Below are positions 42,861-51,347 of a DNA stretch of 64,000 nucleotides, one piece after another. A program made the position numbers and the translations under genes. This DNA is from Streptomyces ficellus (lineage in GTDB: Bacteria > Actinomycetota > Actinomycetes > Streptomycetales > Streptomycetaceae). The stretch covers positions 4,588,001 through 4,652,000 of the forward strand of contig NZ_CP034279.1 in assembly GCF_009739905.1 (NCBI RefSeq), written 5' to 3'. Each line of letters starts with the position of its first letter. The stretch's first letter is position 1. The notes under the pieces were generated by a model. It was not told the origin of the DNA, did no database searches, and was given only the letters and a program-made list of their open reading frames with translations.

Positions 42861-42876
42861 AGTGGTGTAGACCTGT
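42861..42876. promoter_or_regulatory. DasR-responsive element (dre) 2 upstream of nagE2
   Basis: AGTGGTGTAGACCTGT, one base after dre 1, is a slightly weaker match (TGGTGTAGACC present, last A replaced). The side-by-side pair is expected to give tight repression, and it is followed by the AT-rich TTTTAGCACGG. Confidence 0.75.
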
Positions 42877-42918
42877 TTTAGCACGGTGAGGGTTAGATAA
42901 GGAACTTGCGATTTGATA

Positions 42919-42956
42919 ACGCCGGAGGGGCCCCGCGATCGGGGCCCCTCCGGCGT
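42919..42956 (-). terminator. Terminator after nagE1
   Basis: ACGCCGGAGGGGCCCCG (42919-42935) pairs perfectly with 42940-42956 across CGAT: 17 bp. It starts 11 bases after the nagE1 stop on the minus strand and insulates nagE2's promoter from read-through. Confidence 0.9.
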
Positions 42957-42966
42957 GATCGGGCGG

Positions 42967-44265
42967 CTACGGCTTGGTGCTGTCCGTCTCCTCTTCGTCG
43001 GGTTCGCGGCCCGGTGTGAGGAGGTTGAATTTGGTGATCGCGAAGCGGAAGACCACGTAATAGACCACCGCGAAGCCGAGCCCGATGGGAATGATCAGCC
43101 ACGGCTTCGTCGCCAGGCCCCAGTTGATCACGTAGTCGATCAGACCCGCGGAGAAGCTGAAGCCGTCCTTGACGCCGAGCGCCCAGGTCACGGCCATCGA
43201 CACCCCGGTCAGCAGGGCGTGGACCACGTACAGCGCGGGCGCGATGAAGAGGAACGAGTACTCGATCGGCTCCGTGATCCCGGTGACGAAGGAGGTGAGG
43301 GCCACCGACAGCATCAGGCCGCCCACCTCCTTGCGGCGGTGCGGCCTGGCGCAGTGCGTGATGGCGAGCGCGGCCGCGGGCAGCGCGAACATCATGATCG
43401 GGAAGAAGCCGGTGGTGAACTGCCCCGCCTCAGGGTCACCCTGCAGGAACATGGTGATGTCGCCGTGCACCACCGTGCCGTCCGGCTTGGTGTACGAGCC
43501 GAACTGGAACCAGATCGGCACGTTGAGGAACTGGTGGAGGCCGATCACCAGCAGCGCGCGATTGGCCACGCCGAAGATGCCCGAACCCCAGGCGCCCAGC
43601 CCCACCAGCCAGTCGCTGAAGCTCTCCAGCGCGTCGCCGATCGGCGGCCACACCCACAGGCACAGCGCGGCGAACGCGATCGCCACGAACGACATGATGA
43701 TGGGGACGAGCCGCCGGCCGTTGAAGAAGCCCAGCCAGTCGACCAGCTTCGTGCGGTGGAACCGCTGCCAGAAGTAGGCCGTCAGCAGGCCCATGACGAT
43801 GCCGCCGAAGACGCCCGGGTTCTGGAACGAGTACTCCGCGAAGGTGTCGTCCGGGCCGAGGCAGCCGCCGTCGACGTCCTTGGTGTCGGCCGGGCAGCCG
43901 TCGGGAAAGGCGCGCAGCACGCCCCGGTACACCAGGAACCCGACCACGGCGGCCAGCGCCGTGGAGCCGTCCGCCTTCTTGGCCATGCCGATCGCGACGC
44001 CCACGCAGAAGAGGAGAGGCAGGCCCAGCTCCGCGTCCAGCAGCGCGCCGCCCGCCCCCGCCATCACCTTCGCGACATCGTCCCAGCCCGCGCCGTCCGC
44101 ACCGAAGACGTCCGGCTGGCCGAGCCGGTTCAGGATTCCCGCCGCGGGCAGGACCGCGATCGGCAGCTGGAGGCTGCGGCCCATCTTTTGCAGCCCCTGG
44201 AACGCGCCGGTCCACCGCTTCCGCCGCGGTACGGGCGTGGACGCGGCCGGGCTGTCGGAGCTCAT
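42967..44265 (-). CDS. nagE1: PTS EIIC permease, N-acetylglucosamine type (paralogue of nagE2)
   Basis: 432 residues from ATG 44265 with AGGAGGA RBS. It is clearly parallel to nagE2 (LQKMGRSLQLPIAVLPAAGILNRLGQPDVF, FGVANRALLVIGLHQFLN, TGITEPIEYSFLFIAPALYVVHA). It carries an extra loop with a probable disulfide-capable pair (FPDGCPADTKDVDGGCLGPDD). It is divergent from nagF with one strong dre between them. By position it is NagE1. The two EIICs probably arose by duplication; which one carries most flux cannot be read from sequence. Confidence 0.9.
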   Translation of the reverse strand: MSSDSPAASTPVPRRKRWTGAFQGLQKMGRSLQLPIAVLPAAGILNRLGQPDVFGADGAGWDDVAKVMAGAGGALLDAELGLPLLFCVGVAIGMAKKADGSTALAAVVGFLVYRGVLRAFPDGCPADTKDVDGGCLGPDDTFAEYSFQNPGVFGGIVMGLLTAYFWQRFHRTKLVDWLGFFNGRRLVPIIMSFVAIAFAALCLWVWPPIGDALESFSDWLVGLGAWGSGIFGVANRALLVIGLHQFLNVPIWFQFGSYTKPDGTVVHGDITMFLQGDPEAGQFTTGFFPIMMFALPAAALAITHCARPHRRKEVGGLMLSVALTSFVTGITEPIEYSFLFIAPALYVVHALLTGVSMAVTWALGVKDGFSFSAGLIDYVINWGLATKPWLIIPIGLGFAVVYYVVFRFAITKFNLLTPGREPDEEETDSTKP

Positions 44266-44282
44266 CGGCGTCCTCCTGGAAG

Positions 44283-44298
44283 ACTGGTGTAGACCAGT
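44283..44298. promoter_or_regulatory. DasR-responsive element between nagE1 and nagF
   Basis: ACTGGTGTAGACCAGT is an almost perfect palindrome and the best match to the dre consensus in the window. It lies 17 bases upstream of the nagE1 ATG and 157 upstream of nagF, so one site can control both divergent genes. Confidence 0.9.
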
Positions 44299-44454
44299 TG
44301 CGATATCGTGGACGTTGGTGATCGTCATCCTTCGGTACAACCGGGTAATGCGCCCGCGAAGATGGGCCAACCGTGCGTTACCGTGACGAAAGACCTAGGT
44401 GGGCCGAGCAGCGCTCAGTGCTCCGAAACGGCTCTTGGACGCAGGGAGAAAGAC

Positions 44455-44688
44455 ATGGCCAGCAAGGCTGAGAAGATCGTCGCCGGGCTCGGCGGCATCG
44501 ACAACATCGAAGAGGTCGAGGGCTGCATCACCCGCCTGCGCACCGAGGTCAACGACCCCGGCCTGGTCGACGAGGCCGCGCTCAAGGCCGCCGGCGCCCA
44601 CGGCGTCGTCAAGATGGGCACCGCGATCCAGGTCGTCATCGGCACCGACGCCGACCCGATCGCCGCCGAGATCGAGGACATGATGTGA
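44455..44688 (+). CDS. nagF: N-acetylglucosamine-specific PTS EIIB component
   Basis: 77 residues from ATG 44455 with AGGGAGAAAG upstream. The phosphorylation-site cysteine is Cys24 in VEGCITRLRTEVNDPGLVDEAALKAAGAHGVVKMG, the standard EIIB-glucose-family layout. It accepts phosphate from EIIA-Crr and passes it to GlcNAc during uptake through NagE1/NagE2. The frame is open upstream to 44308, but that part overlaps the promoter region. A long palindromic terminator follows 22 bases after the stop. Confidence 0.94.
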   Translation: MASKAEKIVAGLGGIDNIEEVEGCITRLRTEVNDPGLVDEAALKAAGAHGVVKMGTAIQVVIGTDADPIAAEIEDMM

Positions 44689-44710
44689 GCCGACCGCTCA
44701 CCGCTCACCC

Positions 44711-44748
44711 GTGAGGGGCCCGTTCCGGTACCGGAACGGGCCCCTCAC
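44711..44748 (+). terminator. 38-bp perfect palindrome after nagF
   Basis: GTGAGGGGCCCGTTCCGGT (44711-44729) is followed immediately by its exact reverse complement (44730-44748). The predicted hairpin has a stem of 17 bp or so after opening the GGTACC centre. It lies between nagF and rph and is a strong terminator candidate in spite of the missing U-tract. Confidence 0.85.
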
Positions 44749-44771
44749 GCATCGGCGACTAGGCTCCTGCC

Positions 44772-45503
<732 letters not shown>

Positions 45504-45537
45504 CAACCACGGGCGCCCGGAGGGCGTCACTACCGAT

Positions 45538-45567
45538 ACGGGCGTACGGGCCGAACCGTACGCCCGT
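45538..45567 (+). terminator. Hairpin between rph and the lipoprotein gene
   Basis: ACGGGCGTACGG (45538-45549) pairs with CCGTACGCCCGT (45556-45567) across GCCGAA: 12 bp. It lies 34 bases after the rph stop and 28 before the next ATG. It may attenuate rather than stop rph transcripts. Confidence 0.65.
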
Positions 45568-45594
45568 CCGCAGCCCTCCGGGAGGACCCGTTCC

Positions 45595-45978
45595 ATGCGC
45601 CGACGTCGTACCGCCGCCCTCGCCGCCGCCACCGCCGTGCTCGCCCTCACCGGAGCGGTCGGCTGCGGCGCCCTCGACAAGGCCATGGACTGCGTCCAGG
45701 CCGCCGACGCCATCGCCACCAGCGTCGACAAGCTCAGCCAGGCCGCCTCCAGCGCCGCGAACGACCCCACGCAGCTCACCGAGTCCCTCGACGAGATCGA
45801 CAAGGAACTCGCCAGCCTCAAGGACAAGACCGACAACGCCGACCTGTCCAAGGCCGTCGACGACCTCGGCAAGGGCGTCGCCTCCGTCCGCACCGCCGTC
45901 CAGAACGGCGACACCACCCCCGACACCAAGCCCGTCACCGACGCCGCCACCGAGATCGGCAAGGTCTGCACCCCGTAG
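45595..45978 (+). CDS. Small secreted protein or lipoprotein
   Basis: 127 residues from ATG 45595 with GGGAGGA RBS. The N-terminal signal MRRRRTAALAAATAVLALTG is followed by AVGC (probable lipidated Cys24, though the -3 residue is not the usual Leu). The rest is helical (DKAMDCVQAADAIATSVDKLSQAASSAANDP, SLDEIDKELASLKDKTDNADLSKAVDDLGKGVASVRTAV), with two further Cys that could form a disulfide. No known domain. It is embedded between rph and rdgB, which suggests co-transcription without clear functional link. Confidence 0.75.
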   Translation: MRRRRTAALAAATAVLALTGAVGCGALDKAMDCVQAADAIATSVDKLSQAASSAANDPTQLTESLDEIDKELASLKDKTDNADLSKAVDDLGKGVASVRTAVQNGDTTPDTKPVTDAATEIGKVCTP

Positions 45979-45989
45979 ATACTGGGAAC

Positions 45990-46592
45990 ATGACGTGCCT
46001 GATCCTCGCCACCCGCAACGCCGGGAAGATCACCGAACTGCACGCGATCCTCGCCGACGCAGGGCTCCACCACGAGCTCGTCGGCGCGGACGCCTACCCA
46101 GAGATCCCCGACGTCAAGGAAACCGGCGTCACCTTCGCCGAGAACGCCCTCCTCAAGGCCCACACCCTCGCGCGAGCCACCGGCCTGCCCGCCGTCGCCG
46201 ACGACTCCGGCCTCTGCGTCGACGTCCTCGGCGGCGCGCCCGGCATCTTCTCGGCACGCTGGGCGGGCCGGCACGGAGACGACGAGGCGAACCTGCGGCT
46301 CCTGCTCGCCCAGCTCTCCGACATCGCCCCCGCCCACCGCGGCGCCCACTTCGCCTGCGCCGCCGCCCTCGCCCTGCCGGACGGGACGGAACGCGTGGTG
46401 GAGGGCCACCTCCGCGGCACCCTGCGCACCGCCCCCTCGGGCACGGGCGGCTTCGGCTACGACCCGATCCTCCAGCCCGACGGCGACACCCGCACCTGCG
46501 CGGAACTGACGGCGGCGGAGAAGAACGCCATCAGCCACCGCGGCCACGCCTTCAGGGCGTTGGTGCCGGTGGTGCGGGAGCTGGTGGGCTGA
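45990..46592 (+). CDS. rdgB: RdgB/HAM1-family XTP/dITP pyrophosphatase
   Basis: 200 residues from ATG 45990. HAM1 motifs: LILATRNAGKITELHAIL (N-terminus), DVKETGVTFAENALLKAHTLARATGLPAVADDSGLCVDVLGGAPGIFSARWAG, and PSGTGGFGYDPILQPDG with the C-terminal ELTAAEKNAISHRGHAFRAL. It hydrolyses deaminated purine nucleotides to keep them out of nucleic acids. It is 11 bases after the lipoprotein stop, and the rph-rdgB order is conserved in actinobacteria. Confidence 0.97.
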   Translation: MTCLILATRNAGKITELHAILADAGLHHELVGADAYPEIPDVKETGVTFAENALLKAHTLARATGLPAVADDSGLCVDVLGGAPGIFSARWAGRHGDDEANLRLLLAQLSDIAPAHRGAHFACAAALALPDGTERVVEGHLRGTLRTAPSGTGGFGYDPILQPDGDTRTCAELTAAEKNAISHRGHAFRALVPVVRELVG

Positions 46593-46612
46593 CGCCAGAA
46601 ACCAACGCAACA

Positions 46613-46642
46613 GCCCGCGAACCGATCCTTCGATTCGCGGGC
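46613..46642. terminator. Hairpin between rdgB and the convergent tRNA-Leu
   Basis: GCCCGCGAA (46613-46621) pairs with TTCGCGGGC (46634-46642) across a 12-base loop. It lies 20 bases after rdgB and 9 bases past the 3' end of the tRNA on the other strand, so it may serve both. Confidence 0.75.
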
Positions 46643-46651
46643 CATGTGCCG

Positions 46652-46735
46652 TGCGGCGGAAGGGATTCGAACCCTCAAGCCCGGTCAGGGGCCACAGATC
46701 CTAAGTCTGCTGTGTCGCCATTGCACCACCGCCGC
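46652..46735 (-). tRNA. tRNA-Leu (anticodon UAG)
   Basis: On the minus strand the gene starts GCGGCGG (acceptor) and ends CCGCCGC plus discriminator A, with no encoded CCA, as is usual in streptomycetes. The anticodon stem GCAGA/TCTGT closes the loop CTTAGGA, giving anticodon TAG (reads CUA). The extended variable arm between it and the T arm (GGGTTCGAATCCC) is the class II form expected for Leu. Two HNH nuclease genes lie directly upstream of it. Confidence 0.93.
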
Positions 46736-46788
46736 CAGTCGCCAGCCATGGTACCGGGAGCAGTCGGCTGCGGCGAACGGGTACTGGA

Positions 46789-47448
46789 TCATTTCCGGCG
46801 CGCGCCGCCTCGGCACCACGTGCTCCTAATCGCATGGCAGTTGGGACACAGCAGTCGGAGGTTTTCGGCGCGATCATCGCTCCAGTCACCGTTGATGTGG
46901 TCGACCTCCAGTGTCATGGGCTGTCCGCGCCAGATGGGGCCCGTGCCGCACCGACCGCACCGCTCGGGAACACCTGTCTCGGACAGGGCTCGTCGCAGGA
47001 GAGTGGTCTTCGTGCGCCGTTCGCGGTTGTGCTTCGTCAGCACATCCGCCGCCCTTTTGGGCGGCGTTGCCGGTGGTTTGCCTTGCTGATGCCGCTGCCC
47101 CAGAAGGTGCTCCGTGGGAATGGCATCCTCGGTCATCCACTGTTTCAGCAGCGCCCGTTGGTGTCCGTTGTCCGGCCGGCCGAGTCGACGCAGGATCTCG
47201 GCGAGAGAGACGGCTGCGGTCACGGCTTCGCTGAGCTCCCCGCGGTCGGGTCGTGGATCACTCCGGCGATTCCCGTCCCACCGAAAGTGCGATACATCGA
47301 TGCCGAAGTGGGCAAAACGCCTGAGCAGGTAGCGGCGCAGGTGACCGTACGGACGGGTGCCAAGGAACAAGATGACCTCGCCGATGTCATCACAACGCTT
47401 GGCGGCCTCGGCAAGCCGCTCGCGGGTGTACCGCTGTGCATCGCTCAT
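46789..47448 (-). CDS. HNH endonuclease, first of a coupled paralogous pair
   Basis: 219 residues from ATG 47448, which overlaps the stop of the preceding paralogue (ATGA). The C-terminal HNH module is RCGRCGTGPIWRGQPMTLEVDHINGDWSDDRAENLRLLCPNCHA, with both zinc CxxC pairs. The N-terminal half has short helix-turn-helix-like units (YTRERLAEAAKRC, VTAAVSLAEILRRLG) and the motif FAHFGIDVSHFRW shared with its neighbour. Such modules suit specific DNA binding. There is no methylase or phage packaging gene nearby, so a homing-type or stand-alone mobile nuclease is the best guess. Confidence 0.85.
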   Translation of the reverse strand: MSDAQRYTRERLAEAAKRCDDIGEVILFLGTRPYGHLRRYLLRRFAHFGIDVSHFRWDGNRRSDPRPDRGELSEAVTAAVSLAEILRRLGRPDNGHQRALLKQWMTEDAIPTEHLLGQRHQQGKPPATPPKRAADVLTKHNRERRTKTTLLRRALSETGVPERCGRCGTGPIWRGQPMTLEVDHINGDWSDDRAENLRLLCPNCHAIRSTWCRGGARRK

Positions 47449-48143
47449 CGGATGTCACCGGCATCGCACCGTGACGGCTGGGAAGGAGGGGCGGTGGCTC
47501 GCCGGGCTTTGCCTCGACCTCGATACGTGTCGGTGGTGGAGTGACAGTTGGGGCAGAGAAACCGCACGTTCTCCATGCGGTTGTTACGCCAGTCACCGTC
47601 CATGTGATCGACCTCGAGGCGCAAGGGATGTCCTTGCCACGTGGGTGTGATCCCACAAAGCGCACAGCGTTCGATGCACCCGGACTCGAGCATGGCCCTC
47701 TTCAGTCGTTCGTTCGGTGTGCGTGAGGCGTGAGGGGAGAGGTCCTCCACGAGGATTTCCTCGGCGGACCGGCGACGTCGATGGCCCCGCGTGTTCTCGG
47801 TGCGCGCCGGTGGGGCGAAGTGCGATGTGTCGATGCCCAATTCGCGGACTCGGCGGGTGATGTGTGTGTGCCAGCCGCCGACCACATCAAGCCCCAAGTG
47901 GCGGAGCACCTGGTTCATGTTGGTCGAGGCGGCCACGGCGGGTGCGAGGATCTCCCTGGTCCAGCGGATCCCTTCCCGCTCGAAATGTGACGTGTCTATG
48001 CCGAACTTCTTCATCCGCCTCTGGATATAGGACCGCGACGAGCTTTTCGGGTCCACCCCGAGCTTCCTCAGCGCTTCGGAGAGAGTCCGTGAAGAACCTG
48101 CCGCCTCGGCGAGGCGCTCGCGGGTGTACGGGCTGACCGGCAT
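47445..48143 (-). CDS. HNH endonuclease, second of a coupled paralogous pair
   Basis: 232 residues from ATG 48143 (minus strand). It begins PYTRERLAEAAGSSRTLSEALRKLGVDP, contains two FGIDTSHF/LGIDTSHF repeats (about 48-56 and 102-110) and ends with the HNH module RCALCGITPTWQGHPLRLEVDHMDGDWRNNRMENVRFLCPNCHS plus a basic tail. It is longer than its partner by one FGIDTSHF unit and a tail. Its TGA overlaps the ATG of the first HNH gene, so both are made from one message. The promoter would lie near 48144-48240, where a long palindrome sits. Confidence 0.85.
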   Translation of the reverse strand: MPVSPYTRERLAEAAGSSRTLSEALRKLGVDPKSSSRSYIQRRMKKFGIDTSHFEREGIRWTREILAPAVAASTNMNQVLRHLGLDVVGGWHTHITRRVRELGIDTSHFAPPARTENTRGHRRRRSAEEILVEDLSPHASRTPNERLKRAMLESGCIERCALCGITPTWQGHPLRLEVDHMDGDWRNNRMENVRFLCPNCHSTTDTYRGRGKARRATAPPSQPSRCDAGDIR

Positions 48144-48194
48144 CCTGTGTCCACCCCATCCTCGGCCGCGTGTTCGTGGCCTCGTACGGAGTAA

Positions 48195-48234
48195 CGAACC
48201 GATTGTCGGACGGTCACGTCCGACAATCGGTTCG
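48195..48234. terminator. 17-bp-stem palindrome between HNH pair and ProP-like gene
   Basis: CGAACCGATTGTCGGAC (48195-48211) pairs perfectly with 48218-48234 across GGTCAC. It begins 14 bases after the stop of the minus-strand symporter gene (48248), so it most simply ends that transcript. Its moderate GC content and perfect symmetry would also suit an operator for the HNH genes. Confidence 0.75.
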
Positions 48235-48247
48235 CTGGCTTCTCAGG

Positions 48248-49729
48248 TCAGAACCGGGGCTCGGGCGCCTGGGCCTGGACCAGTTCGGCGGCCTCCTCCT
48301 TGGTGCAGACCGACGGGGGCGAGCCCTCCAGGGGCTGACGGGCCGTCTCCTTCATGCAGGCGACCGCGATGACGCCCACCAGGGCCGCGGCCATCGCGTA
48401 GTACGCGGGCATGAGGGTGCTGCCGGTGAGGCTGATGAGGGCCGTGATGACCAGTGGGGTGGTGCCGCCGAAGAGGGAGGCGGAGAGGTTGTAGCCCACC
48501 GACAGCGAGCCGTAGCGCACCTGCGTCGGGAAGAGCGCCGGTAGCGCCGCCGACATGGTGCCCAGCAGGCACACCAGCGACAGGCCGAGCATCAGCATGC
48601 CCGCCGTGATGGCGAGGACGCCGCCCAGTCCGATCAGCCAGAACGCCGGCGCCGACAGGAACAGGAACCCCAGCATGCCCGCCATCAGCAGCGGCTTGCG
48701 GCCGAAGCGGTCGCTGAGGCGGCCCACCTGATTGATGATCAGCATCAGGAACGCCATGACGCCCAGCAGGATCAGCAGGCCGTGCGTCGCGCTGTAGCCG
48801 AGCTCGTCCGACAGGTACGTCGGCATGTACGACAGCAGCATGTAGTCCGTGACGTTGTACGCGCCGACCAGCGCGATGCACAGGATCAGCGTCGGCCAGT
48901 ACTGGCGGAAGATCGTGGCGAGGTCGCCCTTGGCGGACGTCTCCACCGGGTCGGCCGCCTCGGACGCGGAGGCGCTCTCCGCCTCCAGCTTCTGGAAGGC
49001 GGGCGTCTCGTCCAGCCGCATCCGCAGGTAGAGCCCCACCAGGCCCAGCGGGCCGGCCACCAGGAACGGGATGCGCCAGCCCCAGGCCTCCATCGAGGCG
49101 TCGCCCAGCACCGCGGTGAGCACCGTGACCAGGCCGGCGGCGCCCACGTATCCGGCGAGCGTGCCGAACTCCAGGAAGCTGCCGAAGAACCCGCGCCGCT
49201 TGTCCGGGGCGTACTCGGCGATGAAGGTCGACGCGCCGCCGTACTCGCCGCCCGTCGAGAAGCCCTGCACCAGCCGGAAGAAGATCAGCAGTACCGGGGC
49301 CCAGAAGCCGATCGACGCGTACGAGGGGATCAGCCCGATCGCGAACGTCCCCACCGCCATCATGATCATCGTCAGTGCGAGGACCTTCTTGCGGCCGATC
49401 CGGTCGCCCATCGGGCCGAAGACCATGCCGCCCACCGGCCGGATCAGGAAGGCGACGGCGAAGGTCGCGAAGGACGACAGCAGCTGCGCGGTGTCGTTCC
49501 CGGCGGGGAAGAAGACATGGCCGATGGTGACGGCCAGATAGCTGTAGATGCCGAAGTCGAACCACTCCATGGCGTTGCCGAGCGAGGCCGCCTTCACGGC
49601 CCGCTTCACCGCCGCCTGGTCGGTGACGGTGATGTCGCACCGCCGGAGCTTGGGGTTCCTCCGCTGCTGGATCGTGCGGAACAGGATGCGGTGGCGCCTG
49701 ACCGCCGCGGGATCGGCCTTGGCCGCCAT
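48248..49729 (-). CDS. ProP/ShiA-type MFS metabolite:proton symporter
   Basis: 493 residues from ATG 49729. It has a hydrophilic N-terminus (about 50 residues), then the family motif ASLGNAMEWFDFGIYSYLAVTIG, the MFS loop GPMGDRIGRKKVLALTMIMMAVGTFAIGLIPSY, QGFSTGGEYGGASTFIAEYAPDKRRGFFGSFLEFG, and the second-half LSDRFGRKPLLMAGMLGFLFL. Twelve helices. Relatives carry proline/betaine, shikimate, citrate or ketoglutarate with protons. The substrate cannot be deduced. It is separated from the HNH genes by a strong palindrome. Confidence 0.9.
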   Translation of the reverse strand: MAAKADPAAVRRHRILFRTIQQRRNPKLRRCDITVTDQAAVKRAVKAASLGNAMEWFDFGIYSYLAVTIGHVFFPAGNDTAQLLSSFATFAVAFLIRPVGGMVFGPMGDRIGRKKVLALTMIMMAVGTFAIGLIPSYASIGFWAPVLLIFFRLVQGFSTGGEYGGASTFIAEYAPDKRRGFFGSFLEFGTLAGYVGAAGLVTVLTAVLGDASMEAWGWRIPFLVAGPLGLVGLYLRMRLDETPAFQKLEAESASASEAADPVETSAKGDLATIFRQYWPTLILCIALVGAYNVTDYMLLSYMPTYLSDELGYSATHGLLILLGVMAFLMLIINQVGRLSDRFGRKPLLMAGMLGFLFLSAPAFWLIGLGGVLAITAGMLMLGLSLVCLLGTMSAALPALFPTQVRYGSLSVGYNLSASLFGGTTPLVITALISLTGSTLMPAYYAMAAALVGVIAVACMKETARQPLEGSPPSVCTKEEAAELVQAQAPEPRF

Positions 49730-49911
49730 GGGCAGGGTTCCTTTCCTGGACTTCGGTGTAAATCCAAGGGGAACATCTGCTCAGGCATCGCTTTCGCAAA
49801 CCGAAGTCCCCGGTGAAAGGGACTTCGGTCACACGGCGAGGGGTCCGGCGGGTCGTGCCGGCGGGTCCATCGGGTCGTGCCGGCGGGCCCGTCGGCCCGC
49901 ACCGGGCGGTC

Positions 49912-50379
49912 TCAGATGCCGAGATCCTTGATGATCTTGGCGACGTGGCCGGTCGCCTTCACGTTGTACAGCGCCCGCTCGACCTTGCCCTCCTCGTCCA
50001 CCACGACCGTCGAGCGGATCACGCCCGTCACCGTCTTGCCGTACAGCTTCTTCTCGCCGAAGGCGCCGTACGCCGTCAGGACCTCCTTGGCGGGGTCACC
50101 GACCAGCGTGACCTTCAGGCTCTCCTTCTCGCGGAACCTCGCCAGCTTCTCCGGCTTGTCCGGCGACACGCCGACCACGTCGTAACCGGCGGACGCCAGC
50201 ACGTCGAGGTTGTCGGTGAAGTCGCACGCCTGCTTGGTGCAGCCGGGCGTCAGCGCGGCCGGGTAGAAGTAGACGATGACCTTCCGGCCCCGGTAGTCCG
50301 CGAGCGACACGTCCTTGCCGTCCGCGTCGGGCAGGGTGAAGGCGGGGGCGGTGTCGCCGGGCTGCAGTCGCTCGCTCAT
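49912..50379 (-). CDS. bcp: Thioredoxin-dependent peroxiredoxin (BCP/PrxQ type)
   Basis: 155 residues from ATG 50379 with GGAAGCC-type RBS. The peroxidatic Cys47 and resolving Cys52 are in YFYPAALTPGCTKQACDFTDN, the typical Cx4C of BCP. The C-terminal part (GVSPDKPEKLARFREKESLKVTLVGDPAKEVLTAYGAFGEKKLYGKT) is complete. It reduces hydroperoxides with thioredoxin. It is divergent from the DUF3618 gene. Confidence 0.95.
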   Translation of the reverse strand: MSERLQPGDTAPAFTLPDADGKDVSLADYRGRKVIVYFYPAALTPGCTKQACDFTDNLDVLASAGYDVVGVSPDKPEKLARFREKESLKVTLVGDPAKEVLTAYGAFGEKKLYGKTVTGVIRSTVVVDEEGKVERALYNVKATGHVAKIIKDLGI

Positions 50380-50520
50380 GGCTTCCTGGCTCCTCGGGGG
50401 CTGTCCATGGGGGGATCGTCGTACGTGTTCAGAGCCTAATGGGGGTCTGGGACAGTCACCGGGCGCCCGAGCTGACAGACTGTCCATCACGGATTTGGAC
50501 GGACCTACGGAGGCAGCGCG

Positions 50521-50841
50521 GTGTCGGAAGCCAGGACCCCTGCGCAGATCGAGGCGGACATCGTCCGCCGACGCGAGCAGCTCGCCGTCACTCTCGACGA
50601 GATCGGCGTGCGCATGCACCCGAAGACGATCATCGGGGACGCGAAGGCCAGGATGGCGTCCACGGTCGACCAGACCGCCGGGCGCGCCTTCGTCACCGTG
50701 AACCGCGTCGTGACGGACGTGAAGGGACGGTTCGTCTCGGAGGACGGCGCGCCGAGGCTGGAGCGGGTGGTGCCGGTGGCGCTGCTCGCCGTCGGTGTGG
50801 TCGGGCTGCTGGCGATGAGCGCCCGCAGGCGCCGGGACTGA
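50521..50841 (+). CDS. DUF3618-family protein
   Basis: 106 residues from GTG 50521 (GGAGG upstream). The DUF3618 pattern is RTPAQIEADIVRRREQLAVTLDEIGVRMHPKTI, a helix pair seen in short actinobacterial proteins, followed by one C-terminal membrane segment (VVPVALLAVGVVGLLAMSARRRR). The function is unknown. The C-terminal anchor suggests a role at the membrane. It lies 48 bases before the GroES-like gene on the same strand. Confidence 0.85.
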   Translation: MSEARTPAQIEADIVRRREQLAVTLDEIGVRMHPKTIIGDAKARMASTVDQTAGRAFVTVNRVVTDVKGRFVSEDGAPRLERVVPVALLAVGVVGLLAMSARRRRD

Positions 50842-50889
50842 CCCGGCCCCTTGGCGTACGTGGCGCGCGGGGCCAGGTAGTTTCATGGG

Positions 50890-51228
50890 GTGAGCGAGAA
50901 CACCCACGACAAGCTGCCCATCCGTATGCTGCACGACCGCGTGCTGGTCCGGACCGACGCCCAGGAGGGCGAGCGGCGCTCGGGCGGCGGCATCCTGATC
51001 CCCGCGACCGCCGCGGTCGGCCGCCGGCTCGCCTGGGCCGAGGTCGTCGCGGTCGGGCAGAACGTGCGGACCGTGGAGACCGGTGACCGGGTGCTGTACG
51101 ACCCCGAGGACCGCGCCGAGGTCGAGGTGCGGGGCGTGGCGTACGTCCTGATGCGGGAGCGCGACCTGCACGCGGTCGCGGCGGACCGTTTCGGCGGCTC
51201 CGAGGACTCGACCGGTCTGTACCTGTAG
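50890..51228 (+). CDS. GroES-like co-chaperone homologue
   Basis: 112 residues from GTG 50890. The chaperonin-10 fold is recognisable: LPIRMLHDRVLVRTDAQEGERRSGGGILIPATAAVGRRLAWAEVVAVGQNVRTVETGDRVLYDPEDRAEVEVRGVAYVLMRERDLHAV. It differs from the main GroES in the mobile loop and is not next to a groEL, so it is a second, specialised Cpn10 found widely in streptomycetes. A terminator hairpin follows 59 bases after the stop. Confidence 0.88.
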   Translation: MSENTHDKLPIRMLHDRVLVRTDAQEGERRSGGGILIPATAAVGRRLAWAEVVAVGQNVRTVETGDRVLYDPEDRAEVEVRGVAYVLMRERDLHAVAADRFGGSEDSTGLYL

Positions 51229-51287
51229 GCGGTACGCGCGGTACGTACGCGCACGCCGAAGGTGGGCAGGCGGTCGGTAGGCACGGA

Positions 51288-51317
51288 AAGGCCTGGTGGC
51301 GGAGGTCACCAGGCCTT
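51288..51317 (+). terminator. Terminator after the GroES-like gene
   Basis: AAGGCCTGGTG (51288-51298) pairs perfectly with CACCAGGCCTT (51307-51317) across 8 bases. It separates the chaperonin gene from the riboswitch-sugE unit. Confidence 0.85.
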
Positions 51318-51347
51318 CGTGCCGCCGTTTTGCTAGCGTGGGTGGGA

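Noticed and set aside
46789..48143. Restriction-modification system built on the HNH pair
   Set aside because: No methyltransferase gene is near the HNH genes.
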